A stretch of DNA of 64,000 bases from assembly GCF_001514305.1 (NCBI RefSeq), contig NZ_KQ949089.1, positions 1 through 64,000 on the forward strand, given 5' to 3'. How positions within the stretch are numbered: the first letter of the stretch is position 1; every line of letters begins with the position of its first letter. The position numbers were made by a program, and so were the translations under genes. Source of the stretch: Streptomyces dysideae (GTDB taxonomy: Bacteria; Actinomycetota; Actinomycetes; Streptomycetales; Streptomycetaceae). The notes below the pieces were generated by a model. That model did not search any database, was not told the origin of the DNA, and saw nothing but the letters and a program-made list of their open reading frames with translations. This document shows positions 1-7,233 of the stretch, in pieces.

Positions 1-104
1 CCATGCAGCGCGTTGAGGGCCGCGTTGTCGAAGTCGCTTCGCCGCTCGTATGTGATCGGCGCGTCGTGATCGTAGGGGGTAGGGGAACCCAGAGCTCCTG
101 AGAT
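1..104 (-). CDS. possible 5' part of a gene running off the left edge
   Basis: On the minus strand an open frame reads SGALGSPTPYDHDAPITYE and continues RRSDFDNAALNALH to the edge of the window. The residue composition looks like a real Streptomyces protein, and the frame follows directly downstream of the DUF397 gene on the same strand. I see no ATG, GTG or TTG in frame at a sensible distance from the AGGAG at about 94-98, so the start is unknown. It may be the beginning of a third gene of the WhiJ-type cassette, or a remnant. The family is not recognised. Confidence 0.25.
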   Translation of the reverse strand, partial: MSGALGSPTPYDHDAPITYERRSDFDNAALNALH

Positions 105-133
105 CGGCCTGAACGACCTTGAGGGGCGCCGGG

Positions 134-334
134 TCAAGGCGTGTTGGGCGACTTCAGCGTGTCGAGCAGGGCGCCGAAGGCGGTGGGGCTGGTGGTGAGG
201 ACGGCTTGGGTCGGGTCGGCGCTCTCGGTGAGGTGGATGGCTTGGGAGGCGGCGGATATATGGACGCAGGCTTCGCCTTGGGCGCAGTAGGACGACTTCT
301 GCCAGGTGATGTGGGGCATCTCGGGTTCCTTCAC
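134..334 (-). CDS. DUF397 domain protein (WhiJ-cassette partner)
   Basis: This 66-residue protein has the DUF397 pattern, beginning ITWQKSSYCAQGEACVHIS and followed by a conserved-length run ending near FGALLDTLK. The start ATG at 334 overlaps the stop of the upstream helix-turn-helix gene (ATGA), so the two are translationally coupled. DUF397 proteins are short cytoplasmic partners of Scr1/WhiJ-type regulators and occur in many paralogous cassettes in each Streptomyces genome. Several have been linked to development or antibiotic production, and some pairs are proposed to behave like toxin-antitoxin systems. The specific role of this copy cannot be read from sequence. Confidence 0.85.
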   Translation of the reverse strand: MKEPEMPHITWQKSSYCAQGEACVHISAASQAIHLTESADPTQAVLTTSPTAFGALLDTLKSPNTP

Positions 335-1182
335 AGATTCTGCGTGAGGCTGTGGATGAGGTTCCGGGATTCGACAGGACTGAGGGCCGTGGCTTCCAGA
401 CGGTCCAGAAGCAGCCTGTACTGCGCCAGTTGAGCTTCGGAGTCGATGAAGACCGGGCCGTGGGACTGATCCAACTGTGCCGTGTCGAGTGCTGGGACTG
501 AGCCTCTCACGAAGTAAACCGACTGGCCGGACCCTGGATAGGAGCCCGCGTCGAATGGAATCACGCGGACCGTCACGTGGTCGTGGTCGTTCACCTTGAG
601 CAGGTGCTGCAGTTGGGCGCGAGTCACGTCCGGACCGCCGAACCTCATGAGGAGGGCCGCCTCATGGATCACCGCCCGGTAGGGGATCGGGTCCGTCTGG
701 TACAGCACGGCCTGCCGCTTGATACGGAACGAGAGGCGGTGCTCGATCTCGGGCGGTGACATTTCGGGTACGGCCTGGCGGAAGATCTCACGTGCGTAGT
801 CGACGGTTTGGAGCAGGCCGGGGACGTGCATGCTGTGTGCGGCGTGCAGATGGGTGCCGTGGTGCTCGATCTCGGCAAGGCCGAGGAGCCTGGGCGGGAG
901 GATCTCGCGGTACTCCGCCCACCAACCCCGGCGGCGTTCTCCGGTCATCTCGACGAGTGCCTCGACCAAGGCGGGGTCCGTGCAGGAGTAGGTGCGGGCC
1001 ATCACCCGCACCCGGTCCGCGCTCACGCCGAACCGGGCCACCTCGATGTTGCTCAACTGCCCAGAGCTGGTGCCCAGCAGGCTGGCCGCCTGTGTGGTGG
1101 TCATCCCGGCGCGCTCGCGTAGCTTGCGCAGCTCGGTGCCGAGCCGCGTGCGGCGGGCGGTGGGGGCAGCTCTGCCTGCCAT
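331..1182 (-). CDS. XRE-family helix-turn-helix regulator, DUF5753 C-terminus (WhiJ/Scr1 type)
   Basis: This is a 283-residue DNA-binding regulator. Residues 12-70 form an XRE helix-turn-helix (LGTELRKLRERAGMTTTQAA, then SGQLSNIE). The rest is the DUF5753 domain typical of this family, with the recognisable stretches VPGLLQTVDYAREIFR and HVTVRVIPFDAGSYP. It overlaps the DUF397 gene by four bases and is divergent from an ATPase gene at 1384, the usual order in WhiJ-type cassettes. The 200 bp between 1183 and 1383 should carry both promoters. No operator was identified. Confidence 0.9.
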   Translation of the reverse strand: MAGRAAPTARRTRLGTELRKLRERAGMTTTQAASLLGTSSGQLSNIEVARFGVSADRVRVMARTYSCTDPALVEALVEMTGERRRGWWAEYREILPPRLLGLAEIEHHGTHLHAAHSMHVPGLLQTVDYAREIFRQAVPEMSPPEIEHRLSFRIKRQAVLYQTDPIPYRAVIHEAALLMRFGGPDVTRAQLQHLLKVNDHDHVTVRVIPFDAGSYPGSGQSVYFVRGSVPALDTAQLDQSHGPVFIDSEAQLAQYRLLLDRLEATALSPVESRNLIHSLTQNL

Positions 1183-1383
1183 GTCGGATTACTCCCCGAA
1201 ATGAGCTGAGTTGGGGTGTCACTCACACGAGTGGAACTCTAAAGGAATCCGGTCGACCGGTGAAAACATTCCTTGCGTAACCCTATTCTGCCTGTCAGGC
1301 GCCCCGCCCGGAAGCGCACCGTGGGACGCCACGGCAGAGACACCAGGCATCCGTCCAACTCCCCTCTGTGACCGGCGACTTCC

Positions 1384-1818
1384 ATGGCCACCGTATCCCC
1401 GTCCTGGAACTACACCCTGCACCTTCCCCGCGATCCGAGGGCCCCAGGCGTCGCCCGCACCACCCTCCGCGCAGTCCTGGCCGCCCACGACCTCACCCAA
1501 CTCACCCCCACCGCCGAGCTGTTGGCCTCCGAACTCCTCACCAACGCCCACCAGCACACCACCGGCCCGTACGCCCTGCGCGTCCTCGACCTCGCCGGAC
1601 GGCTGCGTGTGGGGGTGTGGGACGGTGACGTCCGGGTGCCGCCCGGCTTCAAGGGCGGCGCTCCCGACGACGTACCGGATGCCGAGGCCGAGCATGGGTG
1701 CGGCCTGCACCTGGTGCGGGGCTGCGCGGACGCGTGGGGCGTGTCGGTGCTGCGGGAGCTCGGGGCTTCCAGGGGCGGGAAGCTGCTGTGGGCGGAGTGC
1801 GGGGCGGTGGCGCCGTGA
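1384..1818 (+). CDS. ATP-binding protein of the anti-sigma (RsbW-like) family
   Basis: This 144-residue protein is a single histidine-kinase-like ATPase domain. It has the N-box region SELLTNAHQHTTGPY, a G1-like segment LRVGVWDGD, and a C-terminal G2-like segment HGCGLHLVRGCADAWGV. Streptomyces has dozens of such stand-alone RsbW/SpoIIAB-like proteins, many encoded beside WhiJ-type regulators as here. The expected role is ATP-dependent binding of a partner such as an anti-anti-sigma or sigma factor in the cytoplasm. The target is unknown. The next gene overlaps its stop (GTGA), so the two are probably co-translated. Confidence 0.85.
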   Translation: MATVSPSWNYTLHLPRDPRAPGVARTTLRAVLAAHDLTQLTPTAELLASELLTNAHQHTTGPYALRVLDLAGRLRVGVWDGDVRVPPGFKGGAPDDVPDAEAEHGCGLHLVRGCADAWGVSVLRELGASRGGKLLWAECGAVAP

Positions 1819-2093
1819 GTGGGGCGATGCCGCTGCCGGAGATCCGGACCGTGGACGACCTGCGCGGCGCGCTCAGCCGCTACGGCTTCCCGGGCGACCG
1901 GGAGCGTTTCGAGGAGGAGCTGGCGGCCGCCATAGGAGCGTCCCCGACCGACGACTTCGAAGGGGCCGCAGCCGTGGTCCGGGCCTACCGGCACCGGGTC
2001 CTGATCAGGAACTCTCCGGAGATCATGACGGCCCTCGAAGACGCACGCGCTGAGGAAGCCGAGCCGCCGTCAGGAAGGCGTTCGGTGATCTGA
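1815..2093 (+). CDS. small conserved-type protein downstream of the ATPase
   Basis: This protein of about 92 residues probably starts at GTG 1815, overlapping the ATPase stop, or at ATG 1827. It reads MPLPEIRTVDDLRGALSRYG and then has alternating helical, acidic and alanine-rich stretches (FEEELAAAIGASPTDDF, AAAVVRAYRHRVLI). It looks like a soluble helical protein. I do not recognise a family. The overlap suggests a role tied to the anti-sigma-like ATPase. A strong hairpin terminator follows. Confidence 0.6.
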   Translation: MSGAMPLPEIRTVDDLRGALSRYGFPGDRERFEEELAAAIGASPTDDFEGAAAVVRAYRHRVLIRNSPEIMTALEDARAEEAEPPSGRRSVI

Positions 2094-2104
2094 CGTGAGA
2101 CCGT

Positions 2105-2140
2105 CGGCTCGGCTTGCCCGAGGTGGAGCAAGCCGAGCCG
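2105..2140. terminator. hairpin terminator between convergent genes
   Basis: A perfect 12-bp inverted repeat (CGGCTCGGCTTG at 2105-2116 and its complement at 2129-2140) with a 12-nt loop sits between the plus-strand small gene and the minus-strand FtsX remnant. It could serve both directions. Confidence 0.75.
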
Positions 2141-2170
2141 AAGAAGCGCGGCCGACGAGCGCGGACGCGA

Positions 2171-2737
2171 TCAGACGCGGCGGATCAGTTCCGGGTCGAT
2201 GCGCCGCCCGACGAGCGGCAGTGTGCCGAGGGCGGACACGGCCGCCACCCCCGCTGCCGCGAGCGCGAGGACCGGGAGGCCGGCGAGGTCCCAGTAGATC
2301 TCGCTGCCGCCGGTGATCAGATAGCTGGACTCGGCGAGCTTGCCCGTCACGAGGGCCAGGACGAGGCCGACGCTCAGCGGCAGTACGACCTGGACGCACT
2401 GCACCGCCCGCATGGTGCGCGGCCGGGCGCCGATCAGGGTGATGGCGGTGGCCTGTGCGCGCCGCTCCACCGCGCGGTCGGTTGCCGAGACGACGAAGGC
2501 CGCGGTTCCGATGACAAGACCCACGATCATGCCGACGGTGAGCAGCGTTTCGAGGACGGCGATCTGCTCGAGGCCCTCGATGTTCACGCCGACCAGTTCG
2601 ATCTCGGCGATCGGGGCGACGGCGGCGATGCCGTCGAGGACCTTGCGGACCTGGTCGGGGTCTGAGCTGCTGGTGAGGACGTACTGCCCGGTCTCGGGGC
2701 GCGCGTCTGCGGGGAGTTCGGACGGCGGGACGATCGC
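2171..2737 (-). pseudogene. 5'-truncated FtsX-like ABC permease
   Basis: The frame encodes about 188 residues of the C-terminal half of an FtsX/MacB-type permease. A short periplasmic piece (PETGQYVLTSSSDPDQVRKV) is followed by membrane segments TLLTVGMIVGLVIGTAAFVV, a cytoplasmic RAQATAITLIGARPRTM loop, and two more helices, ending DPELIRRV. The N-terminus, first membrane helix and start codon are missing. The frame begins immediately after the TAA of the neighbouring secreted-protein gene and in the same frame. The nearest in-frame GTG or ATG codons lie inside the domain. I read it as a deletion remnant. Confidence 0.7.
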
Positions 2738-2842
2738 TTACCGCTGGTAGTGCTTGGTGGGCGAGCAGTTGTCGGGGTTGAACGAACCCTTGTCACGGCA
2801 GACGCGGATGTACGCGTCGTCGGTGTAGCGCTGCGCCGGCGC
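2738..2842 (-). pseudogene. coding-like 3' continuation beyond an in-frame TGA
   Basis: Directly after the TGA at 2843-2845 the same frame stays open for 34 codons (APAQRYTDDAYIRVCRDKGS, then FNPDNCSPTKHYQR) to a TAA at 2738-2740. The composition, including two cysteines and typical secreted-protein residues, looks like the natural C-terminus of the upstream gene. The TGA sits where NYRNW would give a TGG tryptophan codon, so a single TGG-to-TGA change would explain it. Confidence 0.6.
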
Positions 2843-3148
2843 TCAGTTACGGTAGTTCAGGGGGACGCTCTTCTTCTGCTTGCCGTTGTAACGGCTCCAG
2901 TCGTAGCCCTCGACTCTCACCTGCATGTACACGATGTGACCGTCACCGGAGATCGTGTCCTTGAGGTTGCCCTTCCACTCGAAGGCACCGTCCGTGGTGC
3001 CCGCGGGCCACCACGTGCACTTGCCGCTGTTGAACTCGGCACCCGAGGTCGACATCTTCGGAATGGTGTGCCACGTAGCGGCGACTGCCGTGCCGGCCCC
3101 CATGGCGAAGAGGCCCACAGCCAGGGCACCCGCTGCCAGCTTGCGCAT
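2843..3148 (-). CDS. small secreted protein, truncated by an in-frame stop
   Basis: This 101-residue protein starts with a signal peptide (MRKLAAGALAVGLFAMGAGT, cleavage after AVA) followed by ATWHTIPKMSTSGAEFNSGK and a single early cysteine. It resembles small exported proteins of unknown function common in Streptomyces. The frame stops at TGA after LNYRN but continues coding-like for another 34 codons, so the full ancestral protein would be about 135 residues with three cysteines. It is either a recent nonsense mutant or a shortened functional form. Confidence 0.7.
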   Translation of the reverse strand: MRKLAAGALAVGLFAMGAGTAVAATWHTIPKMSTSGAEFNSGKCTWWPAGTTDGAFEWKGNLKDTISGDGHIVYMQVRVEGYDWSRYNGKQKKSVPLNYRN

Positions 3149-3328
3149 GTTTTCTCCCGTTTGTTTTCTGTTGTGAGGCTCTGGTGGTCATGTCAAAGCC
3201 GCCGTGGAATCAGCACCATGGCAAAGGGCGGGATGGGGATGATTAGTTCGATCTTGGCGCATCTGACCGGCCTGGTGGCGGGACCATCTTTGCGATGACC
3301 TTGCCTTAGCTGTGCCAGGCCATGACCT

Positions 3329-6052
3329 TTACAGCGCTGCGGACACCCGCCGCGTCAAACGGCTCGCAACCACGCCGTACGCCACCCCCACCACCAGCGA
3401 CACCACCAGCGCCAGCACCGGCGAGTCGTCCCGCAGATACGGATAGACGTGGAAGTGCGTCAGGTAGATGTACAGCGAGCTGCCCGCCAGGACGCCAGCC
3501 AGGCGGTTGAGCGGGTCGATGCTCGGCAGGGTCGGGATCCACAGGAGCAGGATCAGGCCGCCGACGACGATCGAGGTGCGCAGGGGCTGGCCGCCGGGGA
3601 ACAGGCCGGGCACGGTGGCCAGCAGAACTGCCGTCAGTAGCAGGCGCTGGGACGTCGTACGCGCCCGTGCCGCCGCCCAGCCCAGCGCGAACAGGAAGAA
3701 GACCACCGTCGGGCTCAGGTGGTAGCGGATGTGGGCGATGCCCCACGGGTCGTAGCGGCCGACCAGGCCCAGCCCCACCAGCGCCAGCGCGAAGCCGAAC
3801 GGACTGCGGCGTTCCGCGCGGTCCAGCAGGGGGACGGCCAGCAGCAGCGCCAGCCCGGTCAGGAAGTAGACCAGCGCCTCGACGAACCAGTACCGCCACT
3901 CGGGATGGGAGTTGTCCTGCTCGAAGAGGCTGTTGGCGAGCACGAGGTTGGCGAGGTCGTACTCGCGGGTGAGGAGCAGCACGAAGGCCATCCACACCAT
4001 GCTCGGTACGGCGATGCGCGCGATGCTGCGCCACAGCCGCCGCAGGCGCTCCCGGCGTTCGTGCGCGGAGAGGTGGAAGCGGGCGAAGTTGAAGCCGGCG
4101 ACTCCGAGCAGGACATGGGCGCCGCCCTGGACGAACACGACGGGTATGTGCGAGGACACGATCAGGACGATCCCGACCGCCCGCAGGGCGATACCGGTCT
4201 CCAGCGTGCGCCGGAGTCCGCGGCCGCGGCGCGGGGGGTGTGCCGTGTCCTTGCCCTTGCCCTTGCCCTTGTCCTGGTTCGCAGCGCCTGCGCTCAGCTC
4301 CCTGATGGGCGTCGTGTGCCAGTCGGCGGGCAGTTCGCCCAGGGTCTGCTCCAGTTGCAGCGACATCTCCACGTACGAGAGTGAGTCGCCGCCCAGGCTC
4401 ACGAAGCTGCTGTCCTCGGTGACATCGGCATCGGTCGGGTCGAGGATGCGGGCGTAGAGGTCGATCAGGGCGTCGGTGGTGGTGCCCCGGCGGGGCGTCG
4501 GGGCCGCCGGCTCAGAGGGAGGCTCGGAGGACTCGCAGTGCGACTCGTGCACCAGTCGGCGTACCGCCTCATAGTCCGGCTTGCCCGACGCGAGCCGGGG
4601 CAGCTCGGGCGCGATCCCTACCCGTATCGCGCGCGGCGGCAGGCCACAACCCTCCGCCACCTCACGCCGGATCCGTGCCGCGTCGGCCCCCTCCGCCGCC
4701 CCCAGCGCCAGCACCGCCAGCGCCTCGTCATCCCCCGTGCAGAAGGCCGTGACCCCCCGCTCCTCCAACAGCGCCTCCACCCGCTGTGGATCGATACGCA
4801 GCCCGAAGACCTTGGTGAACCGGCTGCTGCGACCCACGATCTCGTACAGCCCGTCGGGGGCCCGCCGGGCGATGTCCCCGGTGTGCAGCTCCGCGACGGT
4901 GCGGCCGAGGGAGAGGTCCGCGGGGCTTTCGGCGTAGCCCAGCATGACGTTCGGGCCGGAGTAGACCAGCTCGCCCGTGTCCGGTTCGTCGAGTCCTTCG
5001 AGTCCTTCCAGGGGGCGGAGGCGGAAGGAGCCGCCGGGGATCGGTACGCCTACGGCCTGTGGGCGTTCGGCGGCGAGGGCCGGGGAGAGGTACGCCATCC
5101 TGGCCGTCGCCTCGGTCTGCCCGTACATCACGAACAGGTCCCAGCCCGCGCGGCGGCCCAGCTCGGCGTACCGGGCGACCCGCTCGGGTGCCAGTCGGCC
5201 GCCGGCCTGCGTCACCACGCGTAGGTGCGGCAGCCGCATCCGGTCGAAGCCCACCCGGTCCAGCAGGTCGAAGGTGTACGGGACGCCGGCCAGGGCCGTG
5301 CCGCGGGCGGTGCGGAACAGGTCCCAGAAGGTGGTGTCGGAGACCGACAGGTCCGTGAGGATCAGGCCGGCGCCGCGCGTCAGATGGCTGTTGATGACGG
5401 ACAGGCCGTAGCAGTAGTGCATCGGCAGGGTTGTGGCCGCGCGGTCGCCGTCCCGGATGTCCAGGTACGTGGCGATGGACTCGGCGTTGGACTGGAGGTT
5501 GGCGTGTGAGAGCCGCACCAGCTTGGGGGAGCCCGTCGAGCCGGACGTGGACAGCAGCAGGGCCAGGTCGGGGTGCAGGGTGTGGGTCGAGCCGGGGCGT
5601 CGCTCGTCGAGCAGCCAGGTCGTGGCATCCCCCTCGGTCTCGGTACGGGGGCGGACCACGACGTCCGGGTCGTACGCGGCGACCAGCGAGCGCAGCGTGG
5701 TGTCGTTGTCGCCGGGGACCAGGAGGAGGGGGTGGCCGGCGGCCAGGGCGGCGAGGTAGACGACGAGGGCGTCGAGCCGGTTGGCGCCGGCCAGGAGTAC
5801 CAGGCGGCGGGTCGTGCCCAGGCGGGCGGCGGTCGCGGTCACGCGGGCGGCGAGGTCGCGGTAGGACAGCTCGCCGTCGGCGGTGCGTACGGCCACCCGG
5901 TCGCCGTACGCCGCGAGGTCGCGGGCGAACGGCACGGTGTGGCGGGCCGTCGTGGTGGACCGGCTGACCGGATGCGGGGCCCGTCTCCGACGGCCGCGGG
6001 GGGATGGAGACGTTCTTCTGGCGTCCGGAAGGGCGCCGGAGGGGGTTGTCAC
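3329..6052 (-). CDS. adenylation - carrier protein - acyltransferase-3 fusion protein
   Basis: This 907-residue fusion has three parts. Residues about 45-510 are an AMP-binding adenylation domain with the P-loop LLSTSGSTGSPKLVRLSH, YGQTEATARMAYLSP, an LHTGDIARR core motif and the C-terminal LASGKPDYE lysine. Residues about 530-590 are a carrier domain with the phosphopantetheine serine in SLGGDSLSY. After a KGKGKGK linker, residues about 615-905 are an acyltransferase-3 membrane domain with around ten hydrophobic helices and an SSHIPVVF motif near its first helix. It probably activates an acid or amino acid, loads it on the carrier and transfers it at the membrane. It is divergent from a ferric ABC transporter across an iron box, which implies a role under iron starvation. 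Substrate and product are unknown. Confidence 0.8.
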   Translation of the reverse strand: MTTPSGALPDARRTSPSPRGRRRRAPHPVSRSTTTARHTVPFARDLAAYGDRVAVRTADGELSYRDLAARVTATAARLGTTRRLVLLAGANRLDALVVYLAALAAGHPLLLVPGDNDTTLRSLVAAYDPDVVVRPRTETEGDATTWLLDERRPGSTHTLHPDLALLLSTSGSTGSPKLVRLSHANLQSNAESIATYLDIRDGDRAATTLPMHYCYGLSVINSHLTRGAGLILTDLSVSDTTFWDLFRTARGTALAGVPYTFDLLDRVGFDRMRLPHLRVVTQAGGRLAPERVARYAELGRRAGWDLFVMYGQTEATARMAYLSPALAAERPQAVGVPIPGGSFRLRPLEGLEGLDEPDTGELVYSGPNVMLGYAESPADLSLGRTVAELHTGDIARRAPDGLYEIVGRSSRFTKVFGLRIDPQRVEALLEERGVTAFCTGDDEALAVLALGAAEGADAARIRREVAEGCGLPPRAIRVGIAPELPRLASGKPDYEAVRRLVHESHCESSEPPSEPAAPTPRRGTTTDALIDLYARILDPTDADVTEDSSFVSLGGDSLSYVEMSLQLEQTLGELPADWHTTPIRELSAGAANQDKGKGKGKDTAHPPRRGRGLRRTLETGIALRAVGIVLIVSSHIPVVFVQGGAHVLLGVAGFNFARFHLSAHERRERLRRLWRSIARIAVPSMVWMAFVLLLTREYDLANLVLANSLFEQDNSHPEWRYWFVEALVYFLTGLALLLAVPLLDRAERRSPFGFALALVGLGLVGRYDPWGIAHIRYHLSPTVVFFLFALGWAAARARTTSQRLLLTAVLLATVPGLFPGGQPLRTSIVVGGLILLLWIPTLPSIDPLNRLAGVLAGSSLYIYLTHFHVYPYLRDDSPVLALVVSLVVGVAYGVVASRLTRRVSAAL
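4249..4271 (-). repeat. hexanucleotide repeat encoding the KG linker
   Basis: Nearly four copies of CCTTGC (plus strand) encode the KGKGKGK linker between carrier and acyltransferase domains. Because the unit is six bases, copy-number change would lengthen or shorten the linker without a frameshift. Confidence 0.7.
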
Positions 6053-6104
6053 GGAGGTGCGCCCTTTCCGTGGCGGCTACGCCGGTAACACAGACATCTT
6101 GACG

Positions 6105-6125
6105 ATAAGGTTAGCTTTACCTTAT
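6105..6125. promoter_or_regulatory. iron box (DmdR/IdeR-like operator)
   Basis: ATAAGGTTAGCTTTACCTTAT is an AT-rich palindrome (7-bp arms) in a GC-rich background. Aligned over 19 bases it agrees at about 14 positions with the IdeR/DmdR consensus TTAGGTTAGGCTAACCTAA. It lies 39 bases upstream of the iron-binding protein gene and 53 bases upstream of the divergent fusion gene, so one regulator bound here could repress both when iron is plentiful. Confidence 0.8.
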
Positions 6126-6163
6126 TCATAACATGCTCACAGGATCCGCAGGAAGGCACCACC

Positions 6164-7219
6164 ATGCGACGCCCCATGGCCCGCCGTAGCACCGCGCTCG
6201 TCGCGGCCGCTCTGCTCCTCCCCGTCCTGGCCGCGTGCGGCTCCGACGACGACAGTGCCGCGTCGGATGACGGCGACGGCAACGGCAGATCCTCGTCCCT
6301 GGTCATCTACTCCGGCCGTAACGAGAAGCTCGTCAAGCCGATCCTGGACAAGCTGGAGAAGGCCGTCGGGGCGAAGGTCGACGTCCGCTACGGCGACAGC
6401 GCGGAGCTCGCCGCCCAGATCCTGGAGGAGGGCGACCGCACCAAGGCGGGGCTGTTCTTCTCCCAGGACGCCGGGGCGCTCGGGGCCCTGTCCAAGGAGG
6501 GCATGCTCGAGAAGCTGCCCCAGGGCACCCTCGACAAGGTCGACGCCGCCTACCGCGGTTCCGACGGCGACTGGACCGGCGTCTCCGGGCGCGTCCGCGT
6601 CATCGCGTACAACCCGGACAAGGTCAGCAAGGCCCCCGACAGCGTCCACGACGTGGTGAAGCCGGAGTGGAAGGACAAGGTCGGCTTCGCCCCGACCAAC
6701 GCCTCCTTCCAGGCCTTCGTCACCGGCATGCGCGTCCTGGAGGGTGACGACGCCACCCGCGACTGGCTCAAGGCACTGAAGGACAACGGCGCCAAGACCT
6801 ACGCCAACAACCTCGCCACGCTGGACGCCGTCGAGTCCGGGGAGGTCTCCCTCGGCCTGGTCAACCACTACTACTGGTACGAGCGGGTCGCCGAGAAGGG
6901 TGAGGACAAGGTCGGCGCCAAGCTGCACTTCCTGCCCGGCGGCGACCCCGGCGCGCTGATCAACACCGCCGGTGTCGGAGTGCTCGCGGACAGCGGGCAG
7001 AGCGCGACCGCCCGCAAGGCCGTCGACTACCTGCTCTCCAAGGAGGCCCAGACCTACTTCGCCGAGCAGACCAAGGAGTACCCGCTGGCCGCCGGCGTCA
7101 CCAGCCCGGTCGAGGACCTGCCGCCGCTGGACTCCCTGGAAGCCCCCGACATCGACCTCGGCAAGCTCGAATCCCTCCAGGAGACGCTGGCCATGCTCCA
7201 GGACGTCGGACTGGTCTGA
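6164..7219 (+). CDS. ferric-iron ABC transporter, substrate-binding lipoprotein
   Basis: This is a 351-residue exported binding protein. It has an N-terminal signal with lipobox (LLPVLAACGSDD), then the FbpA/FutA-type fold starting LVIYSGRNEKLVKPIL. The tyrosine pair in LVNHYYWYERV matches the iron-coordinating tyrosines of FbpA/FutA proteins. The ATG at 6164 follows a GGAAGG at about 6151. It is the first gene of a three-gene operon with permease and ATPase and lies just downstream of an iron box, so it should be induced by iron starvation. It would be anchored on the outer face of the membrane and capture ferric iron. Confidence 0.92.
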   Translation: MRRPMARRSTALVAAALLLPVLAACGSDDDSAASDDGDGNGRSSSLVIYSGRNEKLVKPILDKLEKAVGAKVDVRYGDSAELAAQILEEGDRTKAGLFFSQDAGALGALSKEGMLEKLPQGTLDKVDAAYRGSDGDWTGVSGRVRVIAYNPDKVSKAPDSVHDVVKPEWKDKVGFAPTNASFQAFVTGMRVLEGDDATRDWLKALKDNGAKTYANNLATLDAVESGEVSLGLVNHYYWYERVAEKGEDKVGAKLHFLPGGDPGALINTAGVGVLADSGQSATARKAVDYLLSKEAQTYFAEQTKEYPLAAGVTSPVEDLPPLDSLEAPDIDLGKLESLQETLAMLQDVGLV

Positions 7220-7233
7220 GGACCGTAAGCCGA

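Noticed and set aside
3149..3328. A regulatory RNA upstream of the small secreted protein
   Set aside because: The region is somewhat AT-richer, but I found no stable stem or conserved motif to support it.
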